Below are positions 37,488 to 46,788 of a stretch of 64,000 nt of DNA, piece after piece. Within the stretch, counting starts at the first letter, position 1. The number at the start of each line of letters is the position of its first letter. Source of the DNA: Candidatus Kapaibacterium sp. (GTDB lineage Bacteria > Bacteroidota > Ignavibacteria > Kapaibacteriales > NICIL-2); contig BPHJ01000001.1 in NCBI GenBank assembly GCA_026003475.1, positions 1,053,189 through 1,117,188 of the forward strand. Direction: 5' to 3'. The translations under genes and the position numbers were made by a program. The notes beneath the pieces were generated by a model, which was not told where the DNA came from, made no database searches, and saw only the letters and a program-made list of their open reading frames with translations.

Positions 37488-38281
37488 CACCGTGCAAGCT
37501 GGGTGTAGTACCACTTTGCCGCTTCTTCAAATCCAGCTACTCCCCCATCCTGATAGGCTTGGAGAAGTCCACGCGAGACGTTGACCAGCGCTACTCCGCC
37601 ATCATTGGCACGGCAGACAGCATCAAGGTCACCACCTTGGGCACCAACTCCCGGAATCAACAGTGGCACGTCCGGTCCGACAAGCTGTCGCACCGATGCC
37701 AGCCGATCGGGATATGTTGCTCCGACAACGAATCCAAGTGCGTCGTGCCAGCGCGTGGCAATGAGCGACCGGATCACGTGTTCATAGAGCGGTGCACCAT
37801 CGCAACAGAGCAACTGGAAATCCTTCGCTCCTGCATTCGAGGTGAGCGCCAGCACAAACACTAACCGCCCATCGTAAATGAACGGTTCGATCGCATCGGT
37901 CCCCATATAGGGATTGACCGTAACGGCATCAGCACCGAGTGTCTCGAAGGCGGACGTCGCATACGCAGTAGCAGTTGAGCCAATATCGCCGCGCTTTCCA
38001 TCGAGTATGACTAACAGGTCATCGGGCACAGCCTCAACCAAGTGACTGAGCGCGCTCCAGCCATCGGCACCGAGTACTTCGAAGAATGCCATATTGAATT
38101 TGAAGGCAGCACACCAGCGCGCGCCAGTTTCGATCAGCGGCAGTCCCCACGCAAGCAACTCTTCCGTCGTGGACTCGTCGAGGAACGAGCGGTGTGGATC
38201 AATTCCGATGCAGAGCCGTGAACCGGACCGTTCGAGCGCAGCCAGTAATTTTTCACGACCTCGCAGTGTGGCTTCGTTCAT
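37487..38281 (-). CDS. pyrF: Orotidine 5'-phosphate decarboxylase
   Basis: Last step of UMP synthesis. A 264-aa enzyme of the longer type 2 PyrF group: CIGIDPHRSFL, FKFNMAFFE, the catalytic DGKRGDIGSTATAYA and the phosphate site LIPGVGAQGGD are present. No other pyrimidine genes are near. It overlaps the M48 protease gene by 4 bp upstream and DUF2851 by 1 bp downstream. Confidence 0.97.
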   Translation of the reverse strand: MNEATLRGREKLLAALERSGSRLCIGIDPHRSFLDESTTEELLAWGLPLIETGARWCAAFKFNMAFFEVLGADGWSALSHLVEAVPDDLLVILDGKRGDIGSTATAYATSAFETLGADAVTVNPYMGTDAIEPFIYDGRLVFVLALTSNAGAKDFQLLCCDGAPLYEHVIRSLIATRWHDALGFVVGATYPDRLASVRQLVGPDVPLLIPGVGAQGGDLDAVCRANDGGVALVNVSRGLLQAYQDGGVAGFEEAAKWYYTQLAR

Positions 38282-39072
38282 GGAAGCATGCGTTTGAGTT
38301 CTTGATAGGGTTGCGTTCGGAGATTCGCTTCCGTCGGTGGTGGAAGATTGGCTTTGCGTACACGTTCGGCATTGGCTTCGATGCGGTCCTGCGGAAGCGG
38401 GTGCGTGCTCAGCAAGCGCTCAATGGCACCGCCACTGCGACCCCTGATTTTCTCAAAGAAAAAGCCGAGTGCGCCGGGGTACCATCGCGTCGTTTGCAGA
38501 TAGCGGAACGAATACTCATCGCTTTCGGCTTCGTCGTCACGACTGTTTTTGAGCAGCGCGAGCCCAACGAACAAATTCGCTGCCAGCTCAGTTGTGCGCG
38601 AGGAATTCTGCCCCAGTGCAATATCCATGAGCAACTGTGCCCCGAGCGCTTTTGTCATGCGCTTGGTTGCGTGGCGCCGTTCGGCATGAGCGATCTCGTG
38701 ACCAAGCACCGCGGCAAGCGTCGCTTCGTTATCAACTGCTTTCATCAATCCGGTGTACACGTAAATGTAGCCACCCGGCGTACAGAATGCGTTCAGCGTG
38801 CCCGGATCGTTGATGATCGAAACTTTGTACGGGAACCGGTCGCGATACTCAAGCAGCGGCGATCGGATTATCTCGTTGACCATCCCTTGCACCGTGCTGC
38901 GAACAGTTTCGTTGTTCAACAATGGGTACTCCCGCGGATTCTTTCGAATCTCCTGATCCAAGTTCGCACCAAGCTGCGCATCGTAGGAGGCTGGAAAAAT
39001 GTTGACCCCACAGGTGATAGCAGCAATCGCTATCGCAATGGCAACGAACGCACGAACGATAATTGGTTTCAT
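38278..39072 (-). CDS. M48-family metalloprotease, membrane-anchored or lipoprotein
   Basis: A 264-aa zinc peptidase. HEIAHA (LGHEIAHAERRHA, near 130) and the third ligand in DDEAESDEY give the gluzincin site. LNAFCTPGGYIYVYTG is typical of BepA/LoiP-like periplasmic M48 proteins. The N-terminus MKPIIVRAFVAIAIAIAAITC is a signal peptide; AITC is a poor lipobox because Thr precedes Cys, so lipidation is uncertain. A role in envelope protein quality control is inferred from the family. The start at 39072 overlaps the truA stop. Confidence 0.88.
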   Translation of the reverse strand: MKPIIVRAFVAIAIAIAAITCGVNIFPASYDAQLGANLDQEIRKNPREYPLLNNETVRSTVQGMVNEIIRSPLLEYRDRFPYKVSIINDPGTLNAFCTPGGYIYVYTGLMKAVDNEATLAAVLGHEIAHAERRHATKRMTKALGAQLLMDIALGQNSSRTTELAANLFVGLALLKNSRDDEAESDEYSFRYLQTTRWYPGALGFFFEKIRGRSGGAIERLLSTHPLPQDRIEANAERVRKANLPPPTEANLRTQPYQELKRMLP

Positions 39073-39854
39073 GACGGCGAGCACTCTGGGTGGAACATGA
39101 CGTTGAGATGGTGAGGATACTCGACTGATTCGAAAACCAGGCCATGCGGTGGAGCAAGGGCACTGGCGACGCGACGATCGCGGATTGCGAAGGCCTCGGC
39201 AAGCTCATCGAGCGAGCGCTTGCCGCGTGCACAGTCCACCATGGCACCAACAAGCGAGCGAACCATTCCATAGACAAAACGATTTGCAGCAATCTCGAGT
39301 CGGAACCGCCCACTACCGCATGCCTGCCATTGGCACTGCTCCACGGTGCAAATGTACGTGCGCTGCGAGGCATTGAGTTTCGAAAATGTCGTAAAATCAT
39401 GCGTGCCAAGGAATAGTTGGGCGCACTCGTGCAACAACTCTTCGCGGATCGGAGCACGAACGTACCATTCGAACCGACGGCGCAGTGGGTTGTCGCAGCG
39501 TGCAATCGTGTAACTGTAGCGGCGACGGATAGCATCGTAGCGAGCATGAAAGGTCGTGTCGTCACGCAGGTGGACCCCTATCACACGAACATCGGCAGGC
39601 AACCGTGCATTGAGGGCACGAGCAATTCGTTCGATCGGGATGCGCTCGGCAGTAGAAAGCCGCACGTGGACAACCATCCCCTGTGCATGGACGCCTGCGT
39701 CGGTGCGCCCCGCAGGAACGACCCTTACAGGCTCCTGGTAGGTCTGCTCGATTGCAGTGCTGAGAACCTCCTCGACGGTTCGCCCATTTGGTTGCCGTTG
39801 CATTCCAACAAACTCCGTTCCATCGTAGGCAACCTTGAGCACCAGTGTCTTCAT
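39069..39854 (-). CDS. truA: TruA, tRNA pseudouridine(38-40) synthase
   Basis: Modifies U38-40 in the anticodon arm of tRNAs; 261 aa. AYDGTEFVGMQRQPNG begins the fold and AGRTDAGVHAQG holds the catalytic Asp. The later segment FVYGMVRSLVGAMVD is also a family mark. It follows the mtaB-like gene by 6 bp and overlaps the M48 protease gene, so two tRNA-modification genes share one transcript. Confidence 0.97.
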   Translation of the reverse strand: MKTLVLKVAYDGTEFVGMQRQPNGRTVEEVLSTAIEQTYQEPVRVVPAGRTDAGVHAQGMVVHVRLSTAERIPIERIARALNARLPADVRVIGVHLRDDTTFHARYDAIRRRYSYTIARCDNPLRRRFEWYVRAPIREELLHECAQLFLGTHDFTTFSKLNASQRTYICTVEQCQWQACGSGRFRLEIAANRFVYGMVRSLVGAMVDCARGKRSLDELAEAFAIRDRRVASALAPPHGLVFESVEYPHHLNVMFHPECSPS

Positions 39855-39860
39855 GCCGTG

Positions 39861-41201
39861 CTATGCCACAACAGGGAGCGCAACATATCGTGACAGCTGC
39901 TCATTCGAGTCCGGTGCCTCTGCCCATAGGAGCATGCTCTCGCATCGTGTGATCGCAACATTCATCAGCTCGCCATCGGTTGCTGCTGGCAGGGCAACAC
40001 GGCAGTAGTTTTCGGTGTACCCCGTCCAGGCTCCAATGGTAGCATCGTAACACTCCACAAGCACTGTTCGCTCTGTACCCACGTTGGCATGGTAGAATGC
40101 TTCTCTCTTGGCATCGCTGAGTGCACGCAGACGGGCGGTGCGCTCTTTCCGCACGCGATAAGGAACTCGATCAGTTCGCTGAGCGGCATCAGTCAGTTCT
40201 CGCTCGCTGTAGGTGAAGACATGGAGGTACGACAGTGGCAACGATTCAATAAAGCGGTAGGTTTCCTCGAAATGCTCGTCTGTTTCTCCAGGAAATCCGG
40301 TCAGGACGTCGGCGCCAATGCATGCATGCGGTATTCGCTCCTTGATCATGTGTACACGCTCGGCATAGAGCTCGCGATTGTAGCGCCGCCGCATTGCCCG
40401 GAGGACTTCGGGCGAGCCGCTCTGGAGTGGAAGGTGAAAGTGCGGACAGATGCTCGGATGCTCGCTCACGACTGCGACAATGTCCGGATGCATACGATTG
40501 GGTTCAACCGAACTCATCCGGAAGCGACACGCAACCTTCATCCCAACAAGCAGACGCAGAACGTCCAACAGTCGCTCACCTGTCGGCGATCGGTACTCGC
40601 CAAGATTGATGCCGGTGAGCACGATCTCACGGTAGCCAGCCTTGACCAAACGCTGAACATGGGAAGGAATATCCTCGAACGGCATCGAACGACTCTTGCC
40701 ACGTGCATGCGGGATAGTACAGAATGAACAGGAGTAGTCACATCCATCCTGTAGCTTGAGGAATGCACGGGTGCGGCTATCGTGCTCAGAAAATGCCGCA
40801 GGAACAAACTCCAGGTCTGCCGAACGGAGATCGGGCGTATGAACAATCAGCGGCTCAGTCGAACCCAACGCGCGCTCAATCAATCGTGGCAGATGATGCT
40901 TTTCGGCATTGCCAACCACAAGGCGCACACCGTCAATTGCGGTAATCTCTTGAGGCTGAAGCTGCGCATAACACCCCGTCACAACGACGACCGCATCCGG
41001 AGAGCGATGCAATGCCCGATGCACAATTTTTCGGCACTCCCGATCGGCTGTTTCGGTTACTGTGCAGGTGTTGACCACGACAACATCGGCAGCTTCACCA
41101 AACGGCACCAGCTCATACCCGTATCGCTCCAGTTGGTCGGCGATCGAGGAACTTTCGACGTAGTTTTGCTTGCAACCAAATGTGTAGATAGCGGCTTTCA
41201 T
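39861..41201 (-). CDS. mtaB: MtaB-like radical SAM tRNA methylthiotransferase
   Basis: Adds a methylthio group to t6A37 of tRNA. The 446 aa contain an N-terminal UPF0004 domain with three cluster cysteines (YTFGCKQNYVESS, VVNTCTVTETAD, VVTGCYAQL). The radical SAM motif CDYSCSFCTIPHARG follows, and a TRAM-like domain lies at the C-terminus. The 'GCKQN...ES' form favours MtaB over MiaB or RimO. The ATG at 41201 lies 5 bp after a TAATTTTG box, so the mRNA may be leaderless. First of five genes (mtaB, truA, M48, pyrF, DUF2851). Confidence 0.92.
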   Translation of the reverse strand: MKAAIYTFGCKQNYVESSSIADQLERYGYELVPFGEAADVVVVNTCTVTETADRECRKIVHRALHRSPDAVVVVTGCYAQLQPQEITAIDGVRLVVGNAEKHHLPRLIERALGSTEPLIVHTPDLRSADLEFVPAAFSEHDSRTRAFLKLQDGCDYSCSFCTIPHARGKSRSMPFEDIPSHVQRLVKAGYREIVLTGINLGEYRSPTGERLLDVLRLLVGMKVACRFRMSSVEPNRMHPDIVAVVSEHPSICPHFHLPLQSGSPEVLRAMRRRYNRELYAERVHMIKERIPHACIGADVLTGFPGETDEHFEETYRFIESLPLSYLHVFTYSERELTDAAQRTDRVPYRVRKERTARLRALSDAKREAFYHANVGTERTVLVECYDATIGAWTGYTENYCRVALPAATDGELMNVAITRCESMLLWAEAPDSNEQLSRYVALPVVA

Positions 41202-41206
41202 CGCTG

Positions 41207-41214
41207 CAAAATTA
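41207..41214 (-). promoter_or_regulatory. Candidate -10 box (TAATTTTG) of the mtaB operon
   Basis: Matches TAnnTTTG and ends 5 nt before the mtaB ATG. No strong -35 TTG at 19-21 bp, so confidence is moderate. Confidence 0.4.
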
Positions 41215-41235
41215 GTCCCTTTTGACACCTGAACC

Positions 41236-41649
41236 ATGAAACCCGACGTTCGCTCCAGTAGCGCGACTGTGCAGATAACCGTAACCCCCGACATGGCAGC
41301 ATCCCTCGACGGACGAGTGATTCATCCCCTCTACGCGACGTTCTGGCTTGCCTACCATGCTGAAGTTGTAGCACGCAAAGCAATTGAACCATTCTTCGAG
41401 GATGGAGAAAACGCCGTTGGTGCTGGCCTTCAGCTTGAGCATCGAGGAATGTGCCCGATCGGTGCCAGTGTGACCGTCACAGCAACAGTCGTTGACTATA
41501 CTGACAATCGCATCGTTTGCTCGATCCTCGCCCGGACAACGCAGACCGAAATCGCACGGGGAACACAAACGCAAATCGTGCTTCCAGCAACCACGATTGC
41601 CGATAAAGTAGCACGTGCGTATGCAATGCACGGACTCCCGTTACCCTAA
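41236..41649 (+). CDS. Small hotdog thioesterase (FlK-like)
   Basis: A 137-aa single hotdog domain. HPLYATFWLAYHAEVVARKA and VGAGLQLEHRGMCPIGASVTVTATV resemble fluoroacetyl-CoA thioesterase-like proteins, where T, E and H form the active site; Thr and His positions look kept, but a Glu aligns only loosely. Substrate unknown. It starts 34 bp from the divergent mtaB ATG and its last 9 bp overlap the convergent SET-domain gene. Confidence 0.8.
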   Translation: MKPDVRSSSATVQITVTPDMAASLDGRVIHPLYATFWLAYHAEVVARKAIEPFFEDGENAVGAGLQLEHRGMCPIGASVTVTATVVDYTDNRIVCSILARTTQTEIARGTQTQIVLPATTIADKVARAYAMHGLPLP

Positions 41650-42150
41650 TCCCATTGCGGCGATCATCTCTTCCCCGTAATCGGCAAGGAGCTCTTCTCC
41701 CGTCTCAATCGGCGCAATTGTCCATACCTCGACGCATTTTCCACTGCTGACGTATTCAACGTTGGGACGTTTCCCGGATCCGTGATACGAACAGATGAAG
41801 CGCGCAACGCCTGCATCTGTCCGCCGAGCGTCAATAATCACCGATGCGGTCAGCTCGATTGCATACGGACCAAACCCCATGTCTGCATAGCGAGCATTGT
41901 AATCAGCCACGCTGAGCCGATCGCCGTCGTAGTTGAACAGGAACACACCCTTTGGCAAATACCGCACGGCAAAGAGCCCCAGTCCTGCTCCCGGAATGGT
42001 TGATGGCCGTACCTCGACACCATGCACCACCCGCGTATGCTGTGCGCAGTATGGATGGGTAATAGTCGTCAAGCGTCGGCAGCGCTCACCATTTGGGTGG
42101 ATAAAAGCACATTGTTTGGTGATGTAGTCGGTAAACCCATTGCGACTCAT
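41641..42150 (-). CDS. SET-domain protein with N-terminal zinc knuckle
   Basis: A 169-aa protein. Residues ~10-40 hold a Cys-x8-Cys-x10-Cys-x2-His arrangement (QCAFIHPNGERC ... YCAQH) resembling DUF5763-type knuckles. The rest is a small SET domain: RPSTIPGAGLGLFA, FNYDGDRLS, KRPNVEYV and GEELLADYGEEM. SET domains methylate lysines using AdoMet; here the usual NHSC pseudoknot motif reads ICSYHGSGKRPN, so activity is unproven. The ATG overlaps the ogg stop by 4 bp, putting it last in the valS run. Confidence 0.82.
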   Translation of the reverse strand: MSRNGFTDYITKQCAFIHPNGERCRRLTTITHPYCAQHTRVVHGVEVRPSTIPGAGLGLFAVRYLPKGVFLFNYDGDRLSVADYNARYADMGFGPYAIELTASVIIDARRTDAGVARFICSYHGSGKRPNVEYVSSGKCVEVWTIAPIETGEELLADYGEEMIAAMGLG

Positions 42151-42770
42151 TTGAGCACGAGACCTGTTTCGATTGCCCATAGCAACAAATCCAAAGCCTG
42201 AAGAGGAAGACCACAGCGGATGGCAAAATTCTGGAATCGTTCTTCGAGCACTTCGTAGTCTTGTCGCGTGCGGGGTGGCATTGGATCAGCAATCACACCG
42301 TACCGTGCAAGATTACGGAGAATGTGACGGTCCAGAATCGCCAGGTCAGCATAGCCAAGATTTCGGAGAACATGACTTGCTTCCTTGAAACCAAGGCCGG
42401 GAACAGTTGTCGCAACCCATGCTCGGAGCACACGTGGATCCGGCTCATCCCGGAGCATCGCAAGGATCGCTGGAAATTGATCGCGAAGCCCCAGCAATCG
42501 TGCTGCTTTCGTACGATGAAAGCGAATGTAGTGCTCGCGCTGAGCCAACAGTGGTGTCGGGTCGAACGGTCGCTCGAAAAACTGCTGTTGCTCGAGTTGC
42601 TCGACGACGTGGAGCGCATGTTGCGCCTTGCTTTGCGGCGTACAAATGCAGTAGCATAATTCGTAGAAAATCTCCTTCTCGCTTTTGGGGGCAGCAAATT
42701 CAGCCAACCGCGCAGAGATCGCTTTTTCGAAACGAGCATAGTAACGATCGAGCGGAGGAGGCAGCATCAT
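42147..42770 (-). CDS. ogg: Ogg2-type N-glycosylase / DNA lyase
   Basis: Excises 8-oxoguanine and nicks the abasic site. A 207-aa HhH-GPD protein of the archaeal/Thermotoga Ogg2 type. YELCYCICTPQSKA, the hairpin VPGLGFKEASHVLRNLG with the catalytic Lys, and LAILDRHILRNL with the catalytic Asp are all present. No Fe-S cysteines follow, unlike endonuclease III. The ATG at 42770 overlaps the stop of the FAD oxidase gene; longer in-frame starts run into that gene. Confidence 0.88.
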   Translation of the reverse strand: MMLPPPLDRYYARFEKAISARLAEFAAPKSEKEIFYELCYCICTPQSKAQHALHVVEQLEQQQFFERPFDPTPLLAQREHYIRFHRTKAARLLGLRDQFPAILAMLRDEPDPRVLRAWVATTVPGLGFKEASHVLRNLGYADLAILDRHILRNLARYGVIADPMPPRTRQDYEVLEERFQNFAIRCGLPLQALDLLLWAIETGLVLK

Positions 42771-45577
42771 CGGGTTATCTGTTCGAGGACACACCAGAGC
42801 GAACGATACTGCTTCCCAGTCGTTGCAGAAAGCTGCCATTGGCAAGGGAGATTTGTGCTCACGTAAAAATCCGCATCCGTCTGGGCAATTTCTGCTTTCT
42901 GCATTGCAAGTGCGGCAGCGGGCAATTCTGGAAACCGTAACCCCCGATCGCCTGCTACTCCACAACAACTTGCCGAATGAGGAACAATCACCGTTGCACC
43001 GATCGAGCGCAGCAAATCCACCAAACGTTCTCGCTCGTGGCTACGGTCGAGCGCGCAGGTTGGATGAAGCACGATCTGGAACTGGCCGCGAATGCGCGCT
43101 GCCAGCTTCTCGAGCAGAATCTCTGCTGCATGGACGGGACCGAGAATCTGCAGCTGTTTCAGTTGTTCGGCACGTTCACGGCTGAGGAGCGGTGGAGCAT
43201 TCCGGAGCGATAAGGCACAGGAGCTGCTATCGGTGATGACCGGCAAGCGACCGCCACGACTTGCTTGGTACGCTGCAGCGATCCATTCTTCGCAGACGCG
43301 GCGATAGGCATCCTTGATTCCCTTCGAATGCCAGGGATGCCCGCAGCAGACCGAACCTGCTTTCTCTGCAACAACGAGGGGTATTCCGGCACGGTCAGCA
43401 AGCGCCAGAAGTGCATTCGCTGTTGAGTCGCCCTCGGGTGAGCGCCCACCAAACCATGCCATGCACGAGGGCACATACACCATTGCCGCATCTGGCGGTG
43501 AGCGGCGTTCTATTCTGTCGGGCAGTCCCATTGTTGGCAACCATGCTGGCGTCCGCAGCCAGCGTGCCAGCCCTGCCGTCAGCGCTGCAACGGGCCTTTC
43601 CCCAACGGTGTCAGCAAGCGCGCGCGCTAAATACAGTGCAGTCCGGTTAGCAGCGATCCACGCAGCGATGTTGTGTGCTGAAGCTTTTGCCAGTGCAGTC
43701 GCTATCGGATGCGAGCGCTTGCCGCGTTGCTCGATGATGAAGTCACCAGTGTTGATTCCAACCGGGCATGCAAGCTGGCACACACCATCGGCGGCGCAGG
43801 TTTGCTCTCCCGCATATCGGAAGCGTCGGCGGAGCGCACGTGCATCCTGGTATTGATGCAATGCTGTTGCGCGCTCAATCTGTCGGAGAGCGACGATCCG
43901 TTGCCGCGGGGATAACGTCACGCCACTCGATGGGCAGGCGCGCTCGCAGAAACCACACTCGATACACCGGTCAATGCTATGGTGCACCGAGGGTAGCTGC
44001 TTGATATTGCGCAGATGAATGCGCTGGTCACGGCTGAGCAGAACATCTCGATTGAGCAGGCGGTCCGGATCGAGGAGTTCTTTGAGCTGCCACATCAGCG
44101 CGGTAGCACGTTCTCCCCACTGACGTTCGAGGTACGGTGCCATGTTCCGACCTGTGCTATGCTCAGCTTTGAGCGAACCATCGTAGCGCTCCACAACGAG
44201 CGCTGCGACCTCATCCATGAAGCGTCCATAGCGTTCAATCGAAGGCTCGGCTGCATCGAGTGCGAAGGCAAAGTGCATGTTTCCATCCCGAGCATGCCCG
44301 AAAATGACCGCATCGCTGAAGCAGAACTCGAGAAGCAGCGATCGCAAATCATGCACTGCTGCGGCAAGGTGCTGCCGCGGGAATGCGACATCTTCGTTGA
44401 TGAGCGCGGTCTCTGGTGGTCGTGCCGCCCCAACGCTCGGCATTGCGCCCTTGCGAAGTTGCCAGAGCAGGTGACGCTCCCGGTCGCTGGCTGCAAGTGT
44501 TAGCGAGGTTGCAGCTGTCTTCTGCGCGAGGGTAGTTACGCGGGAACTCATGGCGGCAGATTGCTCTGGATCATCATAGCGGAATTCAACGAGCAGTGCT
44601 GCCGTGCGCGGGAGCGGTGCGAACGCTCGCCCTCCTGCGTGGAGAGCAATTGCTGCCAGTGTTGCCTGGTCCATCAATTCAATGGCAACGGCACCCTCGG
44701 CATCGAATGCATCGACTGCTGCACACGCATCATGAAGGCTCCGATAGCCCAGAAGCGCGGTTGTCGCATGTGGTGGCTCGTCAATCGTTCGAAGTGTGAC
44801 GTCGGCAATAAACCCCAACGTCCCTTCGCTACCAACGAGCAAATGTTGGAGAATATCTGCTGGACGCTCGAAGTCGAGAAATGCTGCGATTGAATATCCC
44901 ATCGTGTTCTTCAGTCGCGTGCGATGACGAATGATACGCGCAAGCTCGGCATCACCTCGCACCTGATCACGAAGTGCGCAAAGTCCTGCGTACACCGCTG
45001 GCTCTCGCTCGGCAAGGAGTTGATCGGCTGCCTCGAGATCGGATGTATCGAGAACGGTTCCCGACAGAAGAACCAACCTCATCGCTACCAGCGTATGGTA
45101 GGCGTTCTGCGCAATTCCGCAACACATACCGCTGGCGTTGTTTGCAACAATTCCACCGATCGTGCAAGCATCAATCGACGCAGGATCAGGACCAATGCGC
45201 CGGTGGTAGGAGCGCAATCGCCCATTGACATAGCCACCGCGCAGAGTGCACCCTGCACGTACCGCTTGCCCGTTCGATGGGATATGAAGGCAATCGAACC
45301 CACGGAGCACAACCAGAGCATGGTTGGTGACTGCCTGACCGGAAAGACTAGTACCGGCAGCGCGGAACGTCAGCGGTATGCGTTCGCGCCGGCTCCACGC
45401 AAAAAGTTCGATGACATCGGCAATGCTTTCTGCACGAACAACAATCTCGGGCACCAGTTGGTAAAGACTGGCATCGCACGAGTACGCGATGCGATCGAGA
45501 AGATCGGTTGACACCTTGGCTGGTCCGAGAGCGTCTGCCAAACGCGAGGCTGCATGTTCAGCGAGCGCGGCCATCAT
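42767..45577 (-). CDS. FAD-linked oxidase fused to Fe-S/CCG reductase (D-2-hydroxyacid dehydrogenase-like)
   Basis: A 936-aa fusion. The N-terminal FAD-binding type 4 domain (RAAGTSLSGQAV, GGIVANNASGMCCG) is followed by an FAD-oxidase C domain to ~520. Two 4Fe-4S-like sites come next (CIECGFCERACPSSG; CAADGVCQLACPVG), then two CCG domains (VCCGHPWHSKG; SCCGVAGDRG). The layout equals a GlcD-GlcF fusion, as in YdiJ/Dld-type enzymes that oxidise D-lactate or D-2-hydroxyglutarate and pass electrons to quinone. The exact substrate is not clear. It lies 5 bp after the thiolase gene. Confidence 0.88.
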   Translation of the reverse strand: MMAALAEHAASRLADALGPAKVSTDLLDRIAYSCDASLYQLVPEIVVRAESIADVIELFAWSRRERIPLTFRAAGTSLSGQAVTNHALVVLRGFDCLHIPSNGQAVRAGCTLRGGYVNGRLRSYHRRIGPDPASIDACTIGGIVANNASGMCCGIAQNAYHTLVAMRLVLLSGTVLDTSDLEAADQLLAEREPAVYAGLCALRDQVRGDAELARIIRHRTRLKNTMGYSIAAFLDFERPADILQHLLVGSEGTLGFIADVTLRTIDEPPHATTALLGYRSLHDACAAVDAFDAEGAVAIELMDQATLAAIALHAGGRAFAPLPRTAALLVEFRYDDPEQSAAMSSRVTTLAQKTAATSLTLAASDRERHLLWQLRKGAMPSVGAARPPETALINEDVAFPRQHLAAAVHDLRSLLLEFCFSDAVIFGHARDGNMHFAFALDAAEPSIERYGRFMDEVAALVVERYDGSLKAEHSTGRNMAPYLERQWGERATALMWQLKELLDPDRLLNRDVLLSRDQRIHLRNIKQLPSVHHSIDRCIECGFCERACPSSGVTLSPRQRIVALRQIERATALHQYQDARALRRRFRYAGEQTCAADGVCQLACPVGINTGDFIIEQRGKRSHPIATALAKASAHNIAAWIAANRTALYLARALADTVGERPVAALTAGLARWLRTPAWLPTMGLPDRIERRSPPDAAMVYVPSCMAWFGGRSPEGDSTANALLALADRAGIPLVVAEKAGSVCCGHPWHSKGIKDAYRRVCEEWIAAAYQASRGGRLPVITDSSSCALSLRNAPPLLSRERAEQLKQLQILGPVHAAEILLEKLAARIRGQFQIVLHPTCALDRSHERERLVDLLRSIGATVIVPHSASCCGVAGDRGLRFPELPAAALAMQKAEIAQTDADFYVSTNLPCQWQLSATTGKQYRSLWCVLEQITR

Positions 45578-45582
45578 TTGAG

Positions 45583-46788
45583 CTACACGCGTTCGACAAC
45601 GGCAGCAAGTCCCTGCCCAACTCCGATACAGAGCGATGCGACACCGAACTTCTCGCCCGTACGATGGAGAGCGCGGATGAGGGTCCCCATAATCCGGACG
45701 CCGCTCATACCCAGTGGATGACCGATCGCAATAGCGCCACCATGGATGTTGAGCTTCTCAAGCGGGATACCGAGCAACCGTTGGCAGGCGAGTACTTGTG
45801 CGGCAAATGCTTCATTGATCTCGAACAATCCAACATCCTCGATCGAGAGACCTGCTTTTGCCAATGCACCCGGTATTGCTTCCACGGGACCGATGCCCAT
45901 GTATCGAGGATCCACACCAGCTGCATGTCCGGCACAGTAACGCGCCAAGGGCTGGAGCTTGTGCTGGACAACTGCACGTTCGCTGGCTACGATGAGCGCG
46001 CCGGCACCATCATTGAGCGAGGACGAATTCCCCGCTGTGACGGTCCCATTGGCTCGGAATGCTGGCGGTAACTTGGCTAACTTCTCGATTGACGTATCAG
46101 GACGGGGCCCTTCGTCCCGTTCGACAAGCGTTCGATTTCCTTTGTAGTCTTGGATCGGAACGGGGACAATCTCACCAGGCAAGAATCCATCCTCGTATGC
46201 ACGCAAGGCAGATTGATGCGAGCGCAACGCATACTGATCTTGGTCATCACGGTTGATGTGGTAGCGCTCGGCAACGTTCTCGGCTGTCTCGCCCATAGAC
46301 TCAAGGGGAAAAAGCTTCTCCATCGCTGGATTGGGAAAGCGCCACCCCAATGCTGTGTCGTATGCTGTCAAGTTCCCAAAGACAGCGCGTCCACTAACAT
46401 TCTTGGGAAGGACATAGGGCGCGCGCGACATAGACTCAACTCCGCCAGCGATGATCATATCGGCTTCACCAGCACGGATTGCTCGTGCTGCAACGATGAT
46501 TGCCTCCAGCGACGAAGCACAGAGCCGATTGACGGTCACACCTGGAACTCGATGTGGAAATCCCGCCAGCAGCAACGCCATTCGGGCAACGTTGCGATTA
46601 TCTTCACCGGCTTGGTTTGCGCAACCCAGGATGACATCATCAACAGCAGAAGGATCGATCGCTGCATGCTCCACTATGGCACGTAGCACGAGCGCTGCCA
46701 GATCGTCGGCGCGCACCGAACTGAGTGCCCCGCCATACTTTCCTACTGGCGTACGAACTGGACTGCACAGAAAAACATCCTGCATCAT
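45583..46788 (-). CDS. Acetyl-CoA acyltransferase (thiolase, beta-ketoadipyl-CoA thiolase-like)
   Basis: Cleaves 3-ketoacyl-CoA to acetyl-CoA and a shortened acyl-CoA. The 401-aa protein has the nucleophile Cys in VNRLCASSLEAI, the His in GGAIAIGHPLG and the second Cys in CIGVGQG. GCANQAGEDNRNVARMA is characteristic of the PcaF/PaaJ and FadA groups. The usual LCGSGLEA is LCASSLEA. The start could be either ATG of ATGATG at 46788 or 46785, which overlaps the valS stop. Confidence 0.92.
   Translation of the reverse strand: MMQDVFLCSPVRTPVGKYGGALSSVRADDLAALVLRAIVEHAAIDPSAVDDVILGCANQAGEDNRNVARMALLLAGFPHRVPGVTVNRLCASSLEAIIVAARAIRAGEADMIIAGGVESMSRAPYVLPKNVSGRAVFGNLTAYDTALGWRFPNPAMEKLFPLESMGETAENVAERYHINRDDQDQYALRSHQSALRAYEDGFLPGEIVPVPIQDYKGNRTLVERDEGPRPDTSIEKLAKLPPAFRANGTVTAGNSSSLNDGAGALIVASERAVVQHKLQPLARYCAGHAAGVDPRYMGIGPVEAIPGALAKAGLSIEDVGLFEINEAFAAQVLACQRLLGIPLEKLNIHGGAIAIGHPLGMSGVRIMGTLIRALHRTGEKFGVASLCIGVGQGLAAVVERV

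Noticed and set aside
38194-39114. 306-codon plus-strand frame opposite the M48 protease and pyrF start
   Set aside because: Antisense to two well-supported genes with intact catalytic motifs; no recognisable domain.
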